The notes: a model not told the origin generated them from the sequence alone. A stretch of DNA of 64,000 nucleotides from Hyphomonadaceae bacterium BL14 (GCA_027627705.1 CP091242.1:1756905-1820904), one strand, 5' to 3'; counted from the stretch's first letter, positions 16,781 to 26,501 are shown. Numbers and translations are program-made.

Positions 16781-17254
16781 ATGGCGCGCAGATCGATATC
16801 GATTCTGTTTGTCTGTACCGGGAGTATCTGCCGCTCGCCCATGGCTGAAGCGGTGGCGAACGCGCTGGCGGATCGGTCCGGAAAGTCCATGACATTTCAG
16901 TCCGCCGGGACCGGCGACTGGCATGCCGGGGAGAGTCCCGATCCGCGTGCCGCTGCGGCTGGAGAGCAACGCGGTTATGACCTGTCCGGGATCACGGCAC
17001 GCGCCGTAACCAATGAGGATTTCGAGCGGTTTGATCACCTGATTGCCCTGGACAAGGGCCATAAACGCTGGCTCGCCGCGGCTCGCGATCACCGCCATCT
17101 GCCAGAGCGCGCAAAGATTTCCCTGCTGCTCGACTGGTCGGTCGGCATGGCCGGCGAGGACGTGCCGGATCCCTACTATGGCGATGAAGCCGATTTCAAC
17201 CGTGCCCTGAACCTGATCGAGAAGGGCTGCGAAGGCCTGATCCGACGGCTCTAG
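16781..17254 (+). CDS. Low-molecular-weight protein-tyrosine phosphatase
   Basis: A 157-residue cytoplasmic phosphatase. The active-site loop FVCTGSICRSPMAEAV lies at the N-terminus with Cys12 and Arg18, and the general-acid loop VPDPYYGD is near residue 128. Size and motif spacing are those of the LMW-PTP family, which in bacteria often controls tyrosine kinases of polysaccharide export. No such kinase is adjacent. The ATG at 16781 follows GGAGG. Confidence 0.93.
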   Translation: MARRSISILFVCTGSICRSPMAEAVANALADRSGKSMTFQSAGTGDWHAGESPDPRAAAAGEQRGYDLSGITARAVTNEDFERFDHLIALDKGHKRWLAAARDHRHLPERAKISLLLDWSVGMAGEDVPDPYYGDEADFNRALNLIEKGCEGLIRRL

Positions 17255-17294
17255 CAGCAGCGCACCGGCTCAGATCCTGGACCGGCAATCTGTG

Positions 17295-18845
17295 CTAGCG
17301 GCCCGTCTCCGGCGTCTGCGTTGCTGAATCACCCGGTCCTGCAGCCTCGGCCCCGGCCTCAGCGGACTGCGGCTCATCCGCATCATCCGCAGTCGTGGCG
17401 AAGGCCGGCTCGGCACCCGCCTGGGGCCGCGGCATGGGCGGCGGCGCCGGCAGCACAATGGCGCGCGCGGCATAGCGCGGATCATCGCGCAGACGCGCTT
17501 CCTCAATGCTGTCGGCATCCGCCGGCGGAGCATCGGTGCCAGCCGGGGCGGCCGGCGCAGGATCCGCGTTGAGGTGCGGATCAACAAATCCATCCACTTC
17601 GATGGCGTCCGATGCCGCATCGCCTGTTCCGTCGTGCGGTGCCGATGCCGCTTCGTCAGGGATAGCCGGTACAGTCGGCTCGTCAGCCTTGGCCTCAGCT
17701 GCGGAGGCGCTCGCCTCGTGAGCCTCGGTGGTTGCGGTCTCGGGCAGCGCATCGTCGGTGACCGTCTCTGTCCCGGACACTGCGTCCTGGGCGGAGTCCA
17801 CGTCGACCGTGTTGTCACGGCTCGCGTCCCCGGACCCAGCGGTGCCGGTCTGAGCCCCGGTTTCGGCCTCGACAGCGGTCTCGCCGGCCTCGTCCGGCCC
17901 ATCCGGTTCGCGCAGGGCAGACGCCGTGATAGTGCTGGCACCCATGGATGCGCCGGCAGGCTCCGGTAGGCGCGAGGCGCGCACATGCTCAACCGGAGCC
18001 TGGGACACAAGATGATCGGCGAGCAGCGCGATGCGCTTGTCCAGCCGCGCCTCATCGCGCAGGCGGTTGATCGCGCCCCCCACCACAAACAGCAAGGCCG
18101 CAATGCCCAGAGCGGCCAGTGCTGGTCCTTCCGCCCCAGCCGGTCCGTCAAGGCCGATAGCACCGACGACGGCCAGCGCGACGAAGACCGGTGCCCATAC
18201 CAGCCGCCAGGAGCGCGCGGCATACACCAGCGCGGCGAAGCCCGCCGCGATGGCGGCGAAGGCGATCAGCCCGGCTTGGCCAGCAAGGCCGGGCCCGGCG
18301 GCTTCCAGCAGAGGGGCAAGCCCGCCAGCGGCCTCCGACCAGCGGAACGTGTCCAGTCCCGGCACACGCGCTTCAGCCAGGGCAAACAGGTCCGGCACCG
18401 GCAAGGCGGCGATGCGCCCGGGCACCAGCTCCACCAGGAACGCATGCAGATAGGGCCAAACGATCGCCAGAGCCGCCAGGGCGAACAGCGCCATGGTCAA
18501 CCACCAGTTCACACTGCGCGACACCCCTGCGCGCGACAGAAGGGCCGGTACGCCCGGATGGGTCCGCGACCAGCTTTGCGCCGAAGGGCTGGCGACCGCC
18601 ACAGGACGGGAGCGCCGTTCCGGCCCGGGCTGCAGCCGCAGCACGCTGGCGCTGTCGCCGGGTTCGAGGCGGTAACCCTTTTCCATCAGGCGCAGGGTGT
18701 GGCGTGCGCCATCAAGGTCCTGGATCCGGCGCTCCTCAGCGCGGGCGCGCGGGTCAGAGCCGACGACTTCGCCGGAGACGGCGTAGAAGTCGATGGTCTT
18801 GCGCCCGAAACGCAGGCTGGCATAGGCCGTCGGCAAAGTCGCCAT
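17295..18845 (-). CDS. Hypothetical inner-membrane protein with long acidic Ala-rich tail
   Basis: A 516-residue protein of unrecognised family. The first ~100 residues are soluble (starting TAYASLRFGRKTIDFYAVSG). Four hydrophobic helices follow, from WWLTMALFALAALAIVW to PALAALGIAALLFVVGGAI. The last ~240 residues are rich in Ala, Glu, Asp, Thr and Pro and probably disordered. The ATG at 18845 follows AGGGGAAG; upstream codons run into the ahcY control region and are rejected. Divergent from ahcY across 286 bp. A cell-envelope scaffold or sensor is possible, but nothing in the sequence decides this. Confidence 0.7.
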   Translation of the reverse strand: MATLPTAYASLRFGRKTIDFYAVSGEVVGSDPRARAEERRIQDLDGARHTLRLMEKGYRLEPGDSASVLRLQPGPERRSRPVAVASPSAQSWSRTHPGVPALLSRAGVSRSVNWWLTMALFALAALAIVWPYLHAFLVELVPGRIAALPVPDLFALAEARVPGLDTFRWSEAAGGLAPLLEAAGPGLAGQAGLIAFAAIAAGFAALVYAARSWRLVWAPVFVALAVVGAIGLDGPAGAEGPALAALGIAALLFVVGGAINRLRDEARLDKRIALLADHLVSQAPVEHVRASRLPEPAGASMGASTITASALREPDGPDEAGETAVEAETGAQTGTAGSGDASRDNTVDVDSAQDAVSGTETVTDDALPETATTEAHEASASAAEAKADEPTVPAIPDEAASAPHDGTGDAASDAIEVDGFVDPHLNADPAPAAPAGTDAPPADADSIEEARLRDDPRYAARAIVLPAPPPMPRPQAGAEPAFATTADDADEPQSAEAGAEAAGPGDSATQTPETGR

Positions 18846-19070
18846 GATGAATCTTCCCCTCATGCGTGGCGGCCCGCGGCGAAGTCGCCATGCAAGCCGG
18901 CCAGACCCCTCCGGACACCGCGCGCGTCCCCTCGAACGCCCGCGCGATCCGTTACCAAAAAGTATATACAAGTTTAGGACCGTTTTAAGAATTTTCCTGA
19001 GTCGCAAGGAATTTCGCCCGTGGCGCGATGCACGTTTGCGCCGATATGCACTTTCCTTTATATGATCGGC

Positions 19071-19085
19071 GTCCCGATCCGGGAC
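19071..19085 (+). other. Short hairpin in the ahcY leader
   Basis: GTCCC and GGGAC flank a five-base loop about 50 bp upstream of the ahcY ATG. The 286-bp region between 18846 and 19131 must hold promoters for both divergent genes. I compared it by eye with known SAM and SAH riboswitch classes and saw no convincing match. Confidence 0.3.
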
Positions 19086-19131
19086 GTATGAGACACTCTC
19101 CCCACGACTGGCGAAAAGGCCCTTGTAAACA

Positions 19132-20550
19132 ATGACTCTGATCAATGCTGCGAACACCGGCGAAGACCGGTATGTGAAAGACATGAGCCTGGCGCGCTGG
19201 GGCCGGATCGAGATCGAAATGGCCGAGATCGAAATGCCCGGCCTGATGGCGCTGCGTGAAGAGTATGGCAAGGCGCAACCGCTCAAGGGCGCGCGTATCG
19301 CCGGCTCGCTGCACATGACCATCCAGACCGCAGTGCTGATCGAGACGCTGGTCGCGCTCGGCGCTGATGTGCGCTGGGCGTCGTGCAACATTTTCTCCAC
19401 CCAGGATCATGCCGCGGCTGCCATCGCCGAGACCGGCGTGCCGGTATTTGCCTACAAGGGCGAAACCCTGAAGGAATACTGGGAGTTCGCAGACGCGATC
19501 TTCCATTGGCCCAATGGCGAATCCGCCAACATGATCCTGGACGATGGCGGCGACGCGACCATGTATCTGCAGCTCGGTGAGAAAGCCGAAGCCGACCCGT
19601 CCGTGCTCGGCGAGCCGAAATCGGAAGAGGAAAAATTCCTGTTCGAAACCATCCGCGAGCGCATGAAACTGTCGCCGGGCTGGTTCAAGACCGCCAAGGC
19701 CGCGATCAAGGGCGTGTCGGAAGAAACCACCACCGGTGTGATGCGCCTCTATCAGATGGCCAAGCGCGGCGAGCTCGCCTTCCCGGCGATCAACGTGAAC
19801 GATTCCGTGACCAAGTCGAAATTCGACAACCGCTATGGCTGCCGTGAGAGCCTGGTGGACGCGATCCGCCGCGGCACCGACGTCATGATGGCCGGCAAGA
19901 CCGCGGTGGTGTGCGGCTATGGCGACGTGGGCAAGGGTTCGGCAGAATCGCTGGCCAAGGCCGGCTGCCGCGTCTCGGTCACTGAGGTCGACCCGATCTG
20001 CGCCCTGCAGGCCTGCATGGACGGTTTCGGCGTGGTGCGCCTGGAAGACGTGATCAAGGACGTCGACATCGTCGTCACCGCCACCGGCAACAAGGACGTG
20101 GTCACCGTCGATCACATGCGCGCCATGAAGCACATGGCGATCGTGTGCAATATCGGCCACTTCGACAACGAGATTCAGGTCGAGGCCCTGCGCAATTTCC
20201 AATGGACGAATGTGAAGCCGCAGGTAGACCTGATCGAGTTCCCCGAAGGCCACAAGATCATCATGCTGTCCGAAGGGCGCCTGGTGAATCTGGGCAACGC
20301 CAACGGCCACCCGTCCTTCGTGATGAGCGCCAGCTTCACCAACCAGGTGCTGGCCCAGATCGAGCTGTGGACGCGCGGCGACCAGTACAAGAACGACGTC
20401 TACATCCTGCCCAAGCACCTCGATGAAAAAGTCGCGGCGCTGCACCTGCCCAAGCTCGGCGCCAATCTGACCGTGCTCAGCAATGAGCAGGCCGATTATA
20501 TCAGCGTCAGCCAGACCGGCCCGTTCAAGGCCGAGCACTACCGCTACTAG
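19132..20550 (+). CDS. ahcY: Adenosylhomocysteinase
   Basis: A 472-residue, full-length enzyme that reversibly hydrolyses S-adenosylhomocysteine to adenosine and homocysteine, closing the activated methyl cycle. The substrate region [28 protein letters not shown], the NAD-binding motif [14 protein letters not shown] and the C-terminal ending KAEHYRY are all conserved. The ~40-residue insertion (about residues 140-180) is that of the bacterial/plant long form. A very strong terminator follows 26 bp later, so it is transcribed alone. Confidence 0.98.
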   Translation: MTLINAANTGEDRYVKDMSLARWGRIEIEMAEIEMPGLMALREEYGKAQPLKGARIAGSLHMTIQTAVLIETLVALGADVRWASCNIFSTQDHAAAAIAETGVPVFAYKGETLKEYWEFADAIFHWPNGESANMILDDGGDATMYLQLGEKAEADPSVLGEPKSEEEKFLFETIRERMKLSPGWFKTAKAAIKGVSEETTTGVMRLYQMAKRGELAFPAINVNDSVTKSKFDNRYGCRESLVDAIRRGTDVMMAGKTAVVCGYGDVGKGSAESLAKAGCRVSVTEVDPICALQACMDGFGVVRLEDVIKDVDIVVTATGNKDVVTVDHMRAMKHMAIVCNIGHFDNEIQVEALRNFQWTNVKPQVDLIEFPEGHKIIMLSEGRLVNLGNANGHPSFVMSASFTNQVLAQIELWTRGDQYKNDVYILPKHLDEKVAALHLPKLGANLTVLSNEQADYISVSQTGPFKAEHYRY

Positions 20551-20576
20551 GCGTTACGGCTTCGACGGACGAACAG

Positions 20577-20605
20577 CCCCGCCGGTGCAAACCGGCGGGG
20601 TTTTT
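20577..20605 (+). terminator. Rho-independent terminator of ahcY
   Basis: CCCCGCCGGT pairs perfectly with ACCGGCGGGG around a four-base GCAA loop, followed by five T residues. Confidence 0.95.
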
Positions 20606-20653
20606 ATTTGTCTGGGTGCGCAGCCCGCCTGGGCATCAGAGCGTCCCCTCACC

Positions 20654-20881
20654 CTAGCCTGGCGCGCGCCAGTCGTCGGGATCGAGGAAGTCGTCGTCTT
20701 CAACGTCGTCCTCGTCTTCATCTGTATCCGGAGCCGCTTCACGCTGCGTCCCGTCGGCGTCACCCCACAGCGGCGCAGGCCGCTCCAGCCCGCCGCGCAC
20801 CCCGCACCCCGCGAGGGCCAGCGCCGCCAAGGCGCAGGCGATCAGCCCGATCATGCGCTGCAATGTCGTGTCTGCGGTCAT
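20654..20881 (-). CDS. LptM-like small lipoprotein
   Basis: A 75-residue lipoprotein: signal IGLIACALAALALAGC, then GVRGGLERPAP and a very acidic tail. A short lipoprotein with Gly/Pro right after the lipobox Cys, downstream of argH, is the usual form of LptM (formerly YifL), which helps mature the LPS translocon LptD. The ATG at 20881 follows GAGGAGG and lies 11 bp after the argH stop, so the two are an operon. The acidic tail is longer than I would expect; assignment is by pattern and position. Confidence 0.65.
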   Translation of the reverse strand: MTADTTLQRMIGLIACALAALALAGCGVRGGLERPAPLWGDADGTQREAAPDTDEDEDDVEDDDFLDPDDWRAPG

Positions 20882-20892
20882 GGCCGGCCTCC

Positions 20893-22305
20893 TCACGCCT
20901 CCAGGCGTTGTTTCCAAACGGCGATCTGCTCGCGCACGCGCACCGGCGCGGTGCCGCCAAAGCTGGTCCTGCTCTCCATGGAGGCGCGTGCGGACAGGAC
21001 CTCGAACAGGCGCGCATCAATGCGCGGCTCGATCTCCTGATAGCGCGACAGCGGCAGGTCCTTCAACGCCAGACCCTCGGCCTCAGCGGCTTTCACCGCA
21101 GACCCCGCCACGTGATGGGCGTCGCGGAAGGGCATGTTCAGCTCGCGCACCAGCCAGTCGGCCAGATCGGTGGCGTCAGAATAGGCTTCGCCGGCCGCCG
21201 CCTCCAGCGTGTCGCGGTGGAAGGTGAGATCCCCAGCCATGCCGGTCATGGCGGTGATGGCGAGCATGAGATCGTCAAACGCGGTGAAGACCAGCGCCTT
21301 GTCTTCCTGCATGTCCTTGGAATAGGCTAGCGGCAGGCCCTTCATCACCAGGATCAGCCCCTGCAGCGCCCCGGCGATGCGGCCTGGCTTGGCGCGCACC
21401 AGCTCGGCGGCATCGGGATTGCGCTTCTGGGGCATGATGGACGAGCCGGTGGAAAACGCGTCCGACAGGCTGGCGAAGCCGAAGCGGCGCGAGGTCCACA
21501 GCACGATCTCTTCGGCAAAGCGCGACAGGTTGATCGCCGTGATGGCCGCGGCCGACAGCGCCTCCAGCGCAAAATCGCGCGAGGACACGGCGTCCAGCGA
21601 ATTGGCCATGGGCCGGTCAAAGCCGAGGGCCTGCGCCGTCATGTCCCGGTCGATTGTGAACGCCGTGCCCGCCAGCGCCGCAGCGCCCAGAGGCGACTCA
21701 TTCAGGCGCGCGCGCGCATCCAGCAGGCGCCCCCGGTCTCGTTCGGCCGCCTCGACCCAGCACAGAAGATGATGGCCCAGGCTCACCGGCTGGGCGGTCT
21801 GCAGATGAGTGAAGCCGGGCATGACCCAGTCGGCATGAGCCTCGGCGCGCGCCACCAGCGCCCGCTGATAAGCGCGCAGTGCGTCCGCGGCGCTTTCCAG
21901 CGCCTCACGCAGCCAGAGCCGGAAATCCGTGGCCACCTGGTCATTGCGCGACCGGGCCGTGTGCAGGCGGCCCGCGGGCGCACCGATGCGGTCACGCAGG
22001 GTCGCCTCGATATTCATGTGCACGTCTTCCAGCGCCGGCTTCCACTCGAACCGGCCGGCGCGAATATCGGTGCGGATTGCGTCCAGACCGCGCGCAATCG
22101 CCTCACCATCCTCTCTTGAAATCACGCCGCAGGCGGTCAACATCGCCGCATGGGCCAGCGATCCGGCGATGTCCTGTTCGAACAGGCGCTTGTCGACATC
22201 CACAGACGCGTTGATCGCCTGCATCACGGCGGACGGGCCGGCGTCGAATCGGCCGCCCCAGATGCCGCTGGCGGACGGGGTCGAGGCGGGAGCGTCAGAG
22301 GTCAT
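20893..22305 (-). CDS. argH: Argininosuccinate lyase
   Basis: A 470-residue enzyme splitting argininosuccinate into arginine and fumarate. Conserved blocks include [20 protein letters not shown] at the N-terminus, the HTARSRNDQ motif, the HLQTAQP block and the family signature [16 protein letters not shown]. Length is normal. It is followed by the LptM-like lipoprotein gene on the same strand. Divergent from the TlpA gene. Confidence 0.97.
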   Translation of the reverse strand: MTSDAPASTPSASGIWGGRFDAGPSAVMQAINASVDVDKRLFEQDIAGSLAHAAMLTACGVISREDGEAIARGLDAIRTDIRAGRFEWKPALEDVHMNIEATLRDRIGAPAGRLHTARSRNDQVATDFRLWLREALESAADALRAYQRALVARAEAHADWVMPGFTHLQTAQPVSLGHHLLCWVEAAERDRGRLLDARARLNESPLGAAALAGTAFTIDRDMTAQALGFDRPMANSLDAVSSRDFALEALSAAAITAINLSRFAEEIVLWTSRRFGFASLSDAFSTGSSIMPQKRNPDAAELVRAKPGRIAGALQGLILVMKGLPLAYSKDMQEDKALVFTAFDDLMLAITAMTGMAGDLTFHRDTLEAAAGEAYSDATDLADWLVRELNMPFRDAHHVAGSAVKAAEAEGLALKDLPLSRYQEIEPRIDARLFEVLSARASMESRTSFGGTAPVRVREQIAVWKQRLEA

Positions 22306-22375
22306 GGTCAGGGCGGCGTCCTGTGTGTGAGCGGGTCATCGATTGTGTGCCGGCATTAGGAAGAGGAAGTGCGTC

Positions 22376-22969
22376 ATGCGCAAGCCGCAGCTGAAGCTGT
22401 CCCACGCCATTTTCGCGATGATCGCGGTCGGCGTGGGCACCGCAGTGTGGACGATTGGCGGGGCGTTCTTCAGCGGCCCGGCACCGGCCACGTTGTCGAG
22501 CTTTACAGTCGGCGAAATGAGCGCGTTCCGCACCGTCACCGGCGCGCCCGGCCAGCCGCGCGGGATGATCCTCACCGCAGACCGTCAGGAGATCACGCTG
22601 GCTGACAAGCGCGGCAAGGTCATTCTGGTCAATTTCTGGGCCACCTGGTGCCCGCCTTGCGTGGTGGAGATGCCGGCCTTGGACGCGCTGCAGGCCCGGC
22701 TGGGGTCAGACCGGTTTGAAGTCGTCGCCATCTCGATGGACCGCCGTATCGAGGATGCGGAGGCGTTCTTTGACGAACGCGGGCTCGATCACCTGGCCCT
22801 GTATTTCGATCCCAACATGAATCTGGGCTTCGCCGCCGGGGCGCGCGGCCTGCCGCTGAGCGTTCTGTATGACCGCCACGGGATCGAGATCGGCCGGCTG
22901 GACGGCGATGCGGACTGGGCCAGCCCCGAAGCGGTCGCCCTGATCGAAGCGGCCATCGCGCGCTTCTGA
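22376..22969 (+). CDS. TlpA-family membrane-anchored thiol:disulfide oxidoreductase
   Basis: A 197-residue protein with an N-terminal membrane anchor (AIFAMIAVGVGTAVWTIGGAFF) and a periplasmic thioredoxin fold. The redox motif is WCPPC, Cys92 and Cys95, within NFWATWCPPCVVEMP. The family keeps cytochrome c and copper-site cysteines reduced. The ATG at 22376 follows AGGAAGAGGAAG. It is divergent from argH, where related proteins are often found in alphaproteobacteria. A role in maturing the diheme cytochrome encoded elsewhere in the window is possible but unproven. Confidence 0.9.
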   Translation: MRKPQLKLSHAIFAMIAVGVGTAVWTIGGAFFSGPAPATLSSFTVGEMSAFRTVTGAPGQPRGMILTADRQEITLADKRGKVILVNFWATWCPPCVVEMPALDALQARLGSDRFEVVAISMDRRIEDAEAFFDERGLDHLALYFDPNMNLGFAAGARGLPLSVLYDRHGIEIGRLDGDADWASPEAVALIEAAIARF

Positions 22970-23107
22970 TTGCCGGGCTGCACCGCCGGGCTTTTGCCAG
23001 CCGGCGCATCAACCTGCCAGACGCGCCGTGTCAAAGCGATTGCAGGCATCAATCTATTCATGAACGAATTTGATGTGTCCAGCATCGGCCATGCGGCATC
23101 TCTGCTG

Positions 23108-23926
23108 TCAGTCTGCCAACGCGCTGAGCAGTGCGCGCAGAACAATGCCCGGCGCTTCGAGCTGGGGCAGATGGCCGACCCCTGGCAGGGTTGAGAAGCT
23201 GGCACCAGGCATGTGCGCCCAGAGGCTGCGGCCGCGTTCCAGGGGGATCCAGGGATCGTCCTCGCCCCATAGAATCGCGGTGGGGCATCGAACCTTGCCG
23301 TACATAGGCTCGATTTCGGCCGTGTACCGCTCGTCGGCCTGCTCGAACTGCCGGTAAAAGCTGACGCGGCCTTCTGGTGTCAGCCACGGATCACAAAGGC
23401 CCGCCAGATCCTCGTCCGGGATCACCGAGCTGAGAGCACCGCCAATATAGGCGCGCACCACCGCCTGATGGATGTGCGCGGGCAATCCGGTGAACGCGTC
23501 CACGTGCCGGCCCACATGGTCAAAGAATTCCGATCCCCAGGGCCGAATGGCGACCACATTCATCAGGACAAGACGGTCATAATCACAGCCGTGCAGCAGG
23601 TGCGCGCGCAAGGTGGTGGCACCGCCGAAATCATGAGCAACCACCTTGGGCCGCTCGATGCCCAGATGGTCCAGCATGAAGGCGAGCACCTCGCCCTGGA
23701 CATCAAGAGAGGTGCGCTGGCCGGGCCGCATCTCGGACCGCCCGTAGCCGGGCATGTCATACCAAAAGACCCGGAAATGCTGCGCCAGGCCGGGGATGAT
23801 CCGGCGCCAGGAAAAGGATGACCACGGCCAGCCATGGGCAAGGAGGAGCGGCGGGCCCTCGCCGGCGGTTCCAAACCGGACACGGCCGGCATCCGTTGTC
23901 ACCGCCTGGTCAAGATTCCATTCCAT
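23108..23926 (-). CDS. Alpha/beta hydrolase, haloalkane dehalogenase/epoxide hydrolase type
   Basis: A 272-residue alpha/beta hydrolase. The nucleophile motif is VVAHDFGG, with Asp99 in place of Ser, as in haloacetate dehalogenases, haloalkane dehalogenases and epoxide hydrolases. The oxyanion motif HGWPWSSFSWR, the acid GEDDPWIP and the His in GVGHLPQLEAP are in order. ATG at 23926 follows GGGAGG. It is divergent from the TetR gene, whose operator lies in the shared region, so it may be a regulated detoxification enzyme. The substrate is unknown. Confidence 0.85.
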   Translation of the reverse strand: MEWNLDQAVTTDAGRVRFGTAGEGPPLLLAHGWPWSSFSWRRIIPGLAQHFRVFWYDMPGYGRSEMRPGQRTSLDVQGEVLAFMLDHLGIERPKVVAHDFGGATTLRAHLLHGCDYDRLVLMNVVAIRPWGSEFFDHVGRHVDAFTGLPAHIHQAVVRAYIGGALSSVIPDEDLAGLCDPWLTPEGRVSFYRQFEQADERYTAEIEPMYGKVRCPTAILWGEDDPWIPLERGRSLWAHMPGASFSTLPGVGHLPQLEAPGIVLRALLSALAD

Positions 23927-24082
23927 CACAGTCCTCCCGTAAGCGCGTGAGCAACGCGGTGCGCCGCTGCCCTTGCAAGGGTATGGATCGTCCTGCGCCT
24001 GACGGCAGCAGCCCGCGACCGCTTATGACACACGAAGCCTGATGCATTTCAGCTTGCCTCGCCCGCCATCCTATGCGACGCG

Positions 24083-24104
24083 AGATAGATCGACCAGTCT
24101 ATCT
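24083..24104. promoter_or_regulatory. Inverted-repeat operator before the TetR gene
   Basis: AGATAGA and TCTATCT form a perfect inverted repeat separated by eight bases, ending nine bases before the chosen TetR start. Its size and symmetry fit a TetR-family operator for autoregulation. It would also affect the divergent hydrolase gene. Confidence 0.6.
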
Positions 24105-24113
24105 AGCGATCCA

Positions 24114-24674
24114 ATGTCACAAACAGCAACAGACCGCCTTACCGGGACCGCCCTTCGCCTCTTTCAGGAGAAGGGATTTGCGCGTGTGGGCATCAATGAA
24201 ATCATCCGCGAGGCCGATGTCGCGCGAATGTCGCTCTATAATAATTTCGGCTCCAAGGACGATCTGGCGCTGGCGGCCTATTCGGCGCTGTCGCGTGAAC
24301 GCCAGGCCGCCATGGACGCGGCGATCGCCGCGGCCAGCGGGCCGCAGGCGGCGATCATCTGTCTGTTCGATCTGGCCGAAAACCTTGCCGCCAGGCCCGG
24401 CTTCCGTGGCTGTGCTTTCATCAACCTCGCAGCCCAGACGGCAGGAGGGGATGAGCCGCTTCTGACCTTGGTGCGAGCCCACAAGACGGCTTTGCGTGAG
24501 CGCTTCATCGGGCTGGCTGCTCGATCCGGGGCGGCTGATCCGGCCGCGCTGGGCCGGCAATTGCTGGCGCTCTGGGATGGCGCAATCATCGCAGCCTTCC
24601 TCGAAAGCGATACAGCCCCAATTCGTGCCGCGCGCGCAGCGGCGCAAACGCTCATAGGCGAGGCCTGCCCATGA
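24114..24674 (+). CDS. TetR/AcrR-family transcriptional regulator
   Basis: A 186-residue repressor. The N-terminal helix-turn-helix is clear: TALRLFQEKGFARVGINEIIREADVARMSLYNNFGSKDDL. The C-terminal ligand domain is variable. The start is placed at ATG 24114. An in-frame ATG at 24042 would put the palindromic operator inside the coding sequence and add a non-family extension. No good ribosome-binding sequence precedes either, so a leaderless message is possible. Its stop overlaps the ATG of the LysE exporter gene, so it probably controls that exporter and itself. Confidence 0.88.
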   Translation: MSQTATDRLTGTALRLFQEKGFARVGINEIIREADVARMSLYNNFGSKDDLALAAYSALSRERQAAMDAAIAAASGPQAAIICLFDLAENLAARPGFRGCAFINLAAQTAGGDEPLLTLVRAHKTALRERFIGLAARSGAADPAALGRQLLALWDGAIIAAFLESDTAPIRAARAAAQTLIGEACP

Positions 24675-25363
24675 CAAACGCAATCGCGACCCTTGAGATG
24701 TCCTTCGGCATGGTGTTCCCATCAATCATGCCGGTCCTGCTGGCTGCATTTTTGGCGCAAGCCAGCCCTGGCCCCGCAACCCTGGCGATCGCCCGGGAGG
24801 CGATGGCATACGGTCGCGGCAACGGCATCGCCCTGGCGCTTGGCGTGACAACCGGATCGTGGATCTGGTCGGCGCTGGCTGCGGCTGGAATGAGCACGCT
24901 CCTGCTCGCGCATGACGCATTGATCATCGGTTTGCGGCTGCTTGCCGCCCTGTATCTGGGCTGGCTGGCATACAGGTCGGCACGCAGCGCGTTGGGCCGG
25001 CACTCCGACGCCGCTCTCTCAGCCCCGGCCACCCGGACCAGCGCTTACGGGCGGGGCCTGCTGATCCATCTGACCAATCCAAAGGCCATACTGTTTTTTG
25101 CGGCGCTCTATGCGTTCGGTCTTCCTGAAAATGCCGGCCCTGTGTCCGTGTTCGTGATCGCCTCTGCCGTCGCGATCCAGACCCTTGTGGTGTTCACGGG
25201 CCTGGCGCTGGTGTTTTCCTGCGCCCCGATGGCGACGGGATATGCGCGGCTGCGCCGTGGACTTGAGGCCCTGTTCGCCACGGTCTTCGCCAGCGCCGCT
25301 ATCGGCTTTCTCGCCAGCGCGCTGCGCCCGGCTTACCCGGCGCTGACACGCTCACCGGGATGA
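24671..25363 (+). CDS. LysE-family exporter
   Basis: A 230-residue inner-membrane protein with about six hydrophobic segments. The N-terminal QASPGPATLAIAREAMAYGRGNGIALALGVTTGS block is the RhtB/LysE signature. These proteins export amino acids or similar small molecules. It overlaps the TetR gene by four bases (ATGA), the usual repressor-exporter layout. Substrate unknown. Confidence 0.88.
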   Translation: MTNAIATLEMSFGMVFPSIMPVLLAAFLAQASPGPATLAIAREAMAYGRGNGIALALGVTTGSWIWSALAAAGMSTLLLAHDALIIGLRLLAALYLGWLAYRSARSALGRHSDAALSAPATRTSAYGRGLLIHLTNPKAILFFAALYAFGLPENAGPVSVFVIASAVAIQTLVVFTGLALVFSCAPMATGYARLRRGLEALFATVFASAAIGFLASALRPAYPALTRSPG

Positions 25364-25423
25364 GAGCGCAACACACGACACCTCTCCCGCCCACGCCTGA
25401 CGGAAGCAGAATCGAGGTCGGTC

Positions 25424-25882
25424 ATGCCGATGCCATGGACCTATCGTCACGCCAGCCGCGAGTTTGAAGCCTTTCTGGCAGATGCTCGAGACCGCATGGA
25501 CCTTGTGTCGAACAATATGACCTACACCGCTGTCGATGGTGTGTTTCAGGTTTTCCGGCACCGTCTGACGGCCCAGCAGGGTCTTGATTTTGCAAACACA
25601 CTGCCCGCCGTGCTGCGCGCGATCTTCGTCCAAGACTGGGACGTTTCAAGCACGCCAGTCCCGTTTACGGATCGTGCAAGCCTCACCCGTGAAGTCCAGG
25701 CCTTGCGGCGCCATCACAACCTGACACCGGACAACGCCATCGATGCGACGGCCTGGGCCGTGCGGCGTTGCGTCGACCAGACCGCATTCGACCGCGTGCT
25801 CGCAGACATAGGCCCGCAGGCTCAAGCCTTCTGGCACGTCACGGTCAGTGACCCTGCCGAACTGGACCGGAGGATCGTCTGA
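25424..25882 (+). CDS. DUF2267 domain-containing protein
   Basis: A 152-residue soluble protein with the DUF2267 pattern: an initial helix (FEAFLADARDRMDL), NNMTYTAVDGVFQVFRHRLTAQQGLDFANTLPAVLRAIFVQDWD, then a second helical half. The family is of unknown function and often sits near stress or membrane genes. It lies 60 bp after the LysE gene on the same strand. Confidence 0.8.
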   Translation: MPMPWTYRHASREFEAFLADARDRMDLVSNNMTYTAVDGVFQVFRHRLTAQQGLDFANTLPAVLRAIFVQDWDVSSTPVPFTDRASLTREVQALRRHHNLTPDNAIDATAWAVRRCVDQTAFDRVLADIGPQAQAFWHVTVSDPAELDRRIV

Positions 25883-26066
25883 TGAAGCGGGCCTGCGTCA
25901 AGCCGCAGTCGGGTGGACCGCGTCCAGACACCCCGGCCTGCATCCACGCATGCCGCGATGTGCCCGGCTTGAAAGATCGTCATCGCCTGGATGTTGGCGC
26001 GATCCGTGTGATTTCCAGCCTGTGTGAATGCAGCCGCCCCATGCGGGCGGTGCCACTCTCCGCCTG

Positions 26067-26501
26067 ATGATCGCGGCGGGTTCAAGTTTGGTTTTGTTTT
26101 TCGGCACTGCGCTCGCAGTGTTTTCAGGTCTGAGGATCGCGCGGGCCGATCCGCTGAGGCTGAAATACGCCCTCCTGACAGCTCTTACAGTCCTGTTTCT
26201 AACCCGTCTGGTTTGCGACCCTTTGCCGAGCGCGATCCTCGCCTGGCTCGGTGCCGCGATCTTCAGCTATGTCTTCGTACTGGAAGCGACCCTGCTGGCG
26301 CTCAAGCAAAGCCCGCCTGCGCAAGGCACATACAACCCGGCTGTCTTTATGCTGATCGCGATCGCGCTTGTTGCCGGTGTTGTCAGTTCCGGATCGCCGG
26401 GTTTGGCCCTGGCCAGCGCAGCCGGGCTCATTTTCGGTGCCGCGATCCTGGGCGCGCTGAATAAAATCAGAACGCCCCGCGCTGACCCGGAGGATCGTTA
26501 A
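26067..26501 (+). CDS. Hypothetical membrane protein
   Basis: A 144-residue protein with about four hydrophobic segments (SSLVLFFGTALAVFSGL, YALLTALTVLFLTRLV, AILAWLGAAIFSYVFVLEATLLAL, PAVFMLIAIALVAGVVS). Family not recognised. The ATG at 26067 starts right at the first helix; an in-frame ATG at 26028 would add 13 hydrophilic residues. Neither has a clear ribosome-binding sequence. The stop abuts the GTG of the VOC gene, so the two are co-translated. The 185 bp upstream hold no supported gene. Confidence 0.65.
   Translation: MIAAGSSLVLFFGTALAVFSGLRIARADPLRLKYALLTALTVLFLTRLVCDPLPSAILAWLGAAIFSYVFVLEATLLALKQSPPAQGTYNPAVFMLIAIALVAGVVSSGSPGLALASAAGLIFGAAILGALNKIRTPRADPEDR

Noticed and set aside
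18846..19131. A SAM or SAH riboswitch before ahcY
   Set aside because: No match by eye to known classes; kept only as an open question.
18985..20538. A 517-residue minus-strand frame opposite ahcY
   Set aside because: Low-complexity His/Leu/Gly composition mirrors the codon bias of ahcY on the other strand; ahcY is unambiguous.
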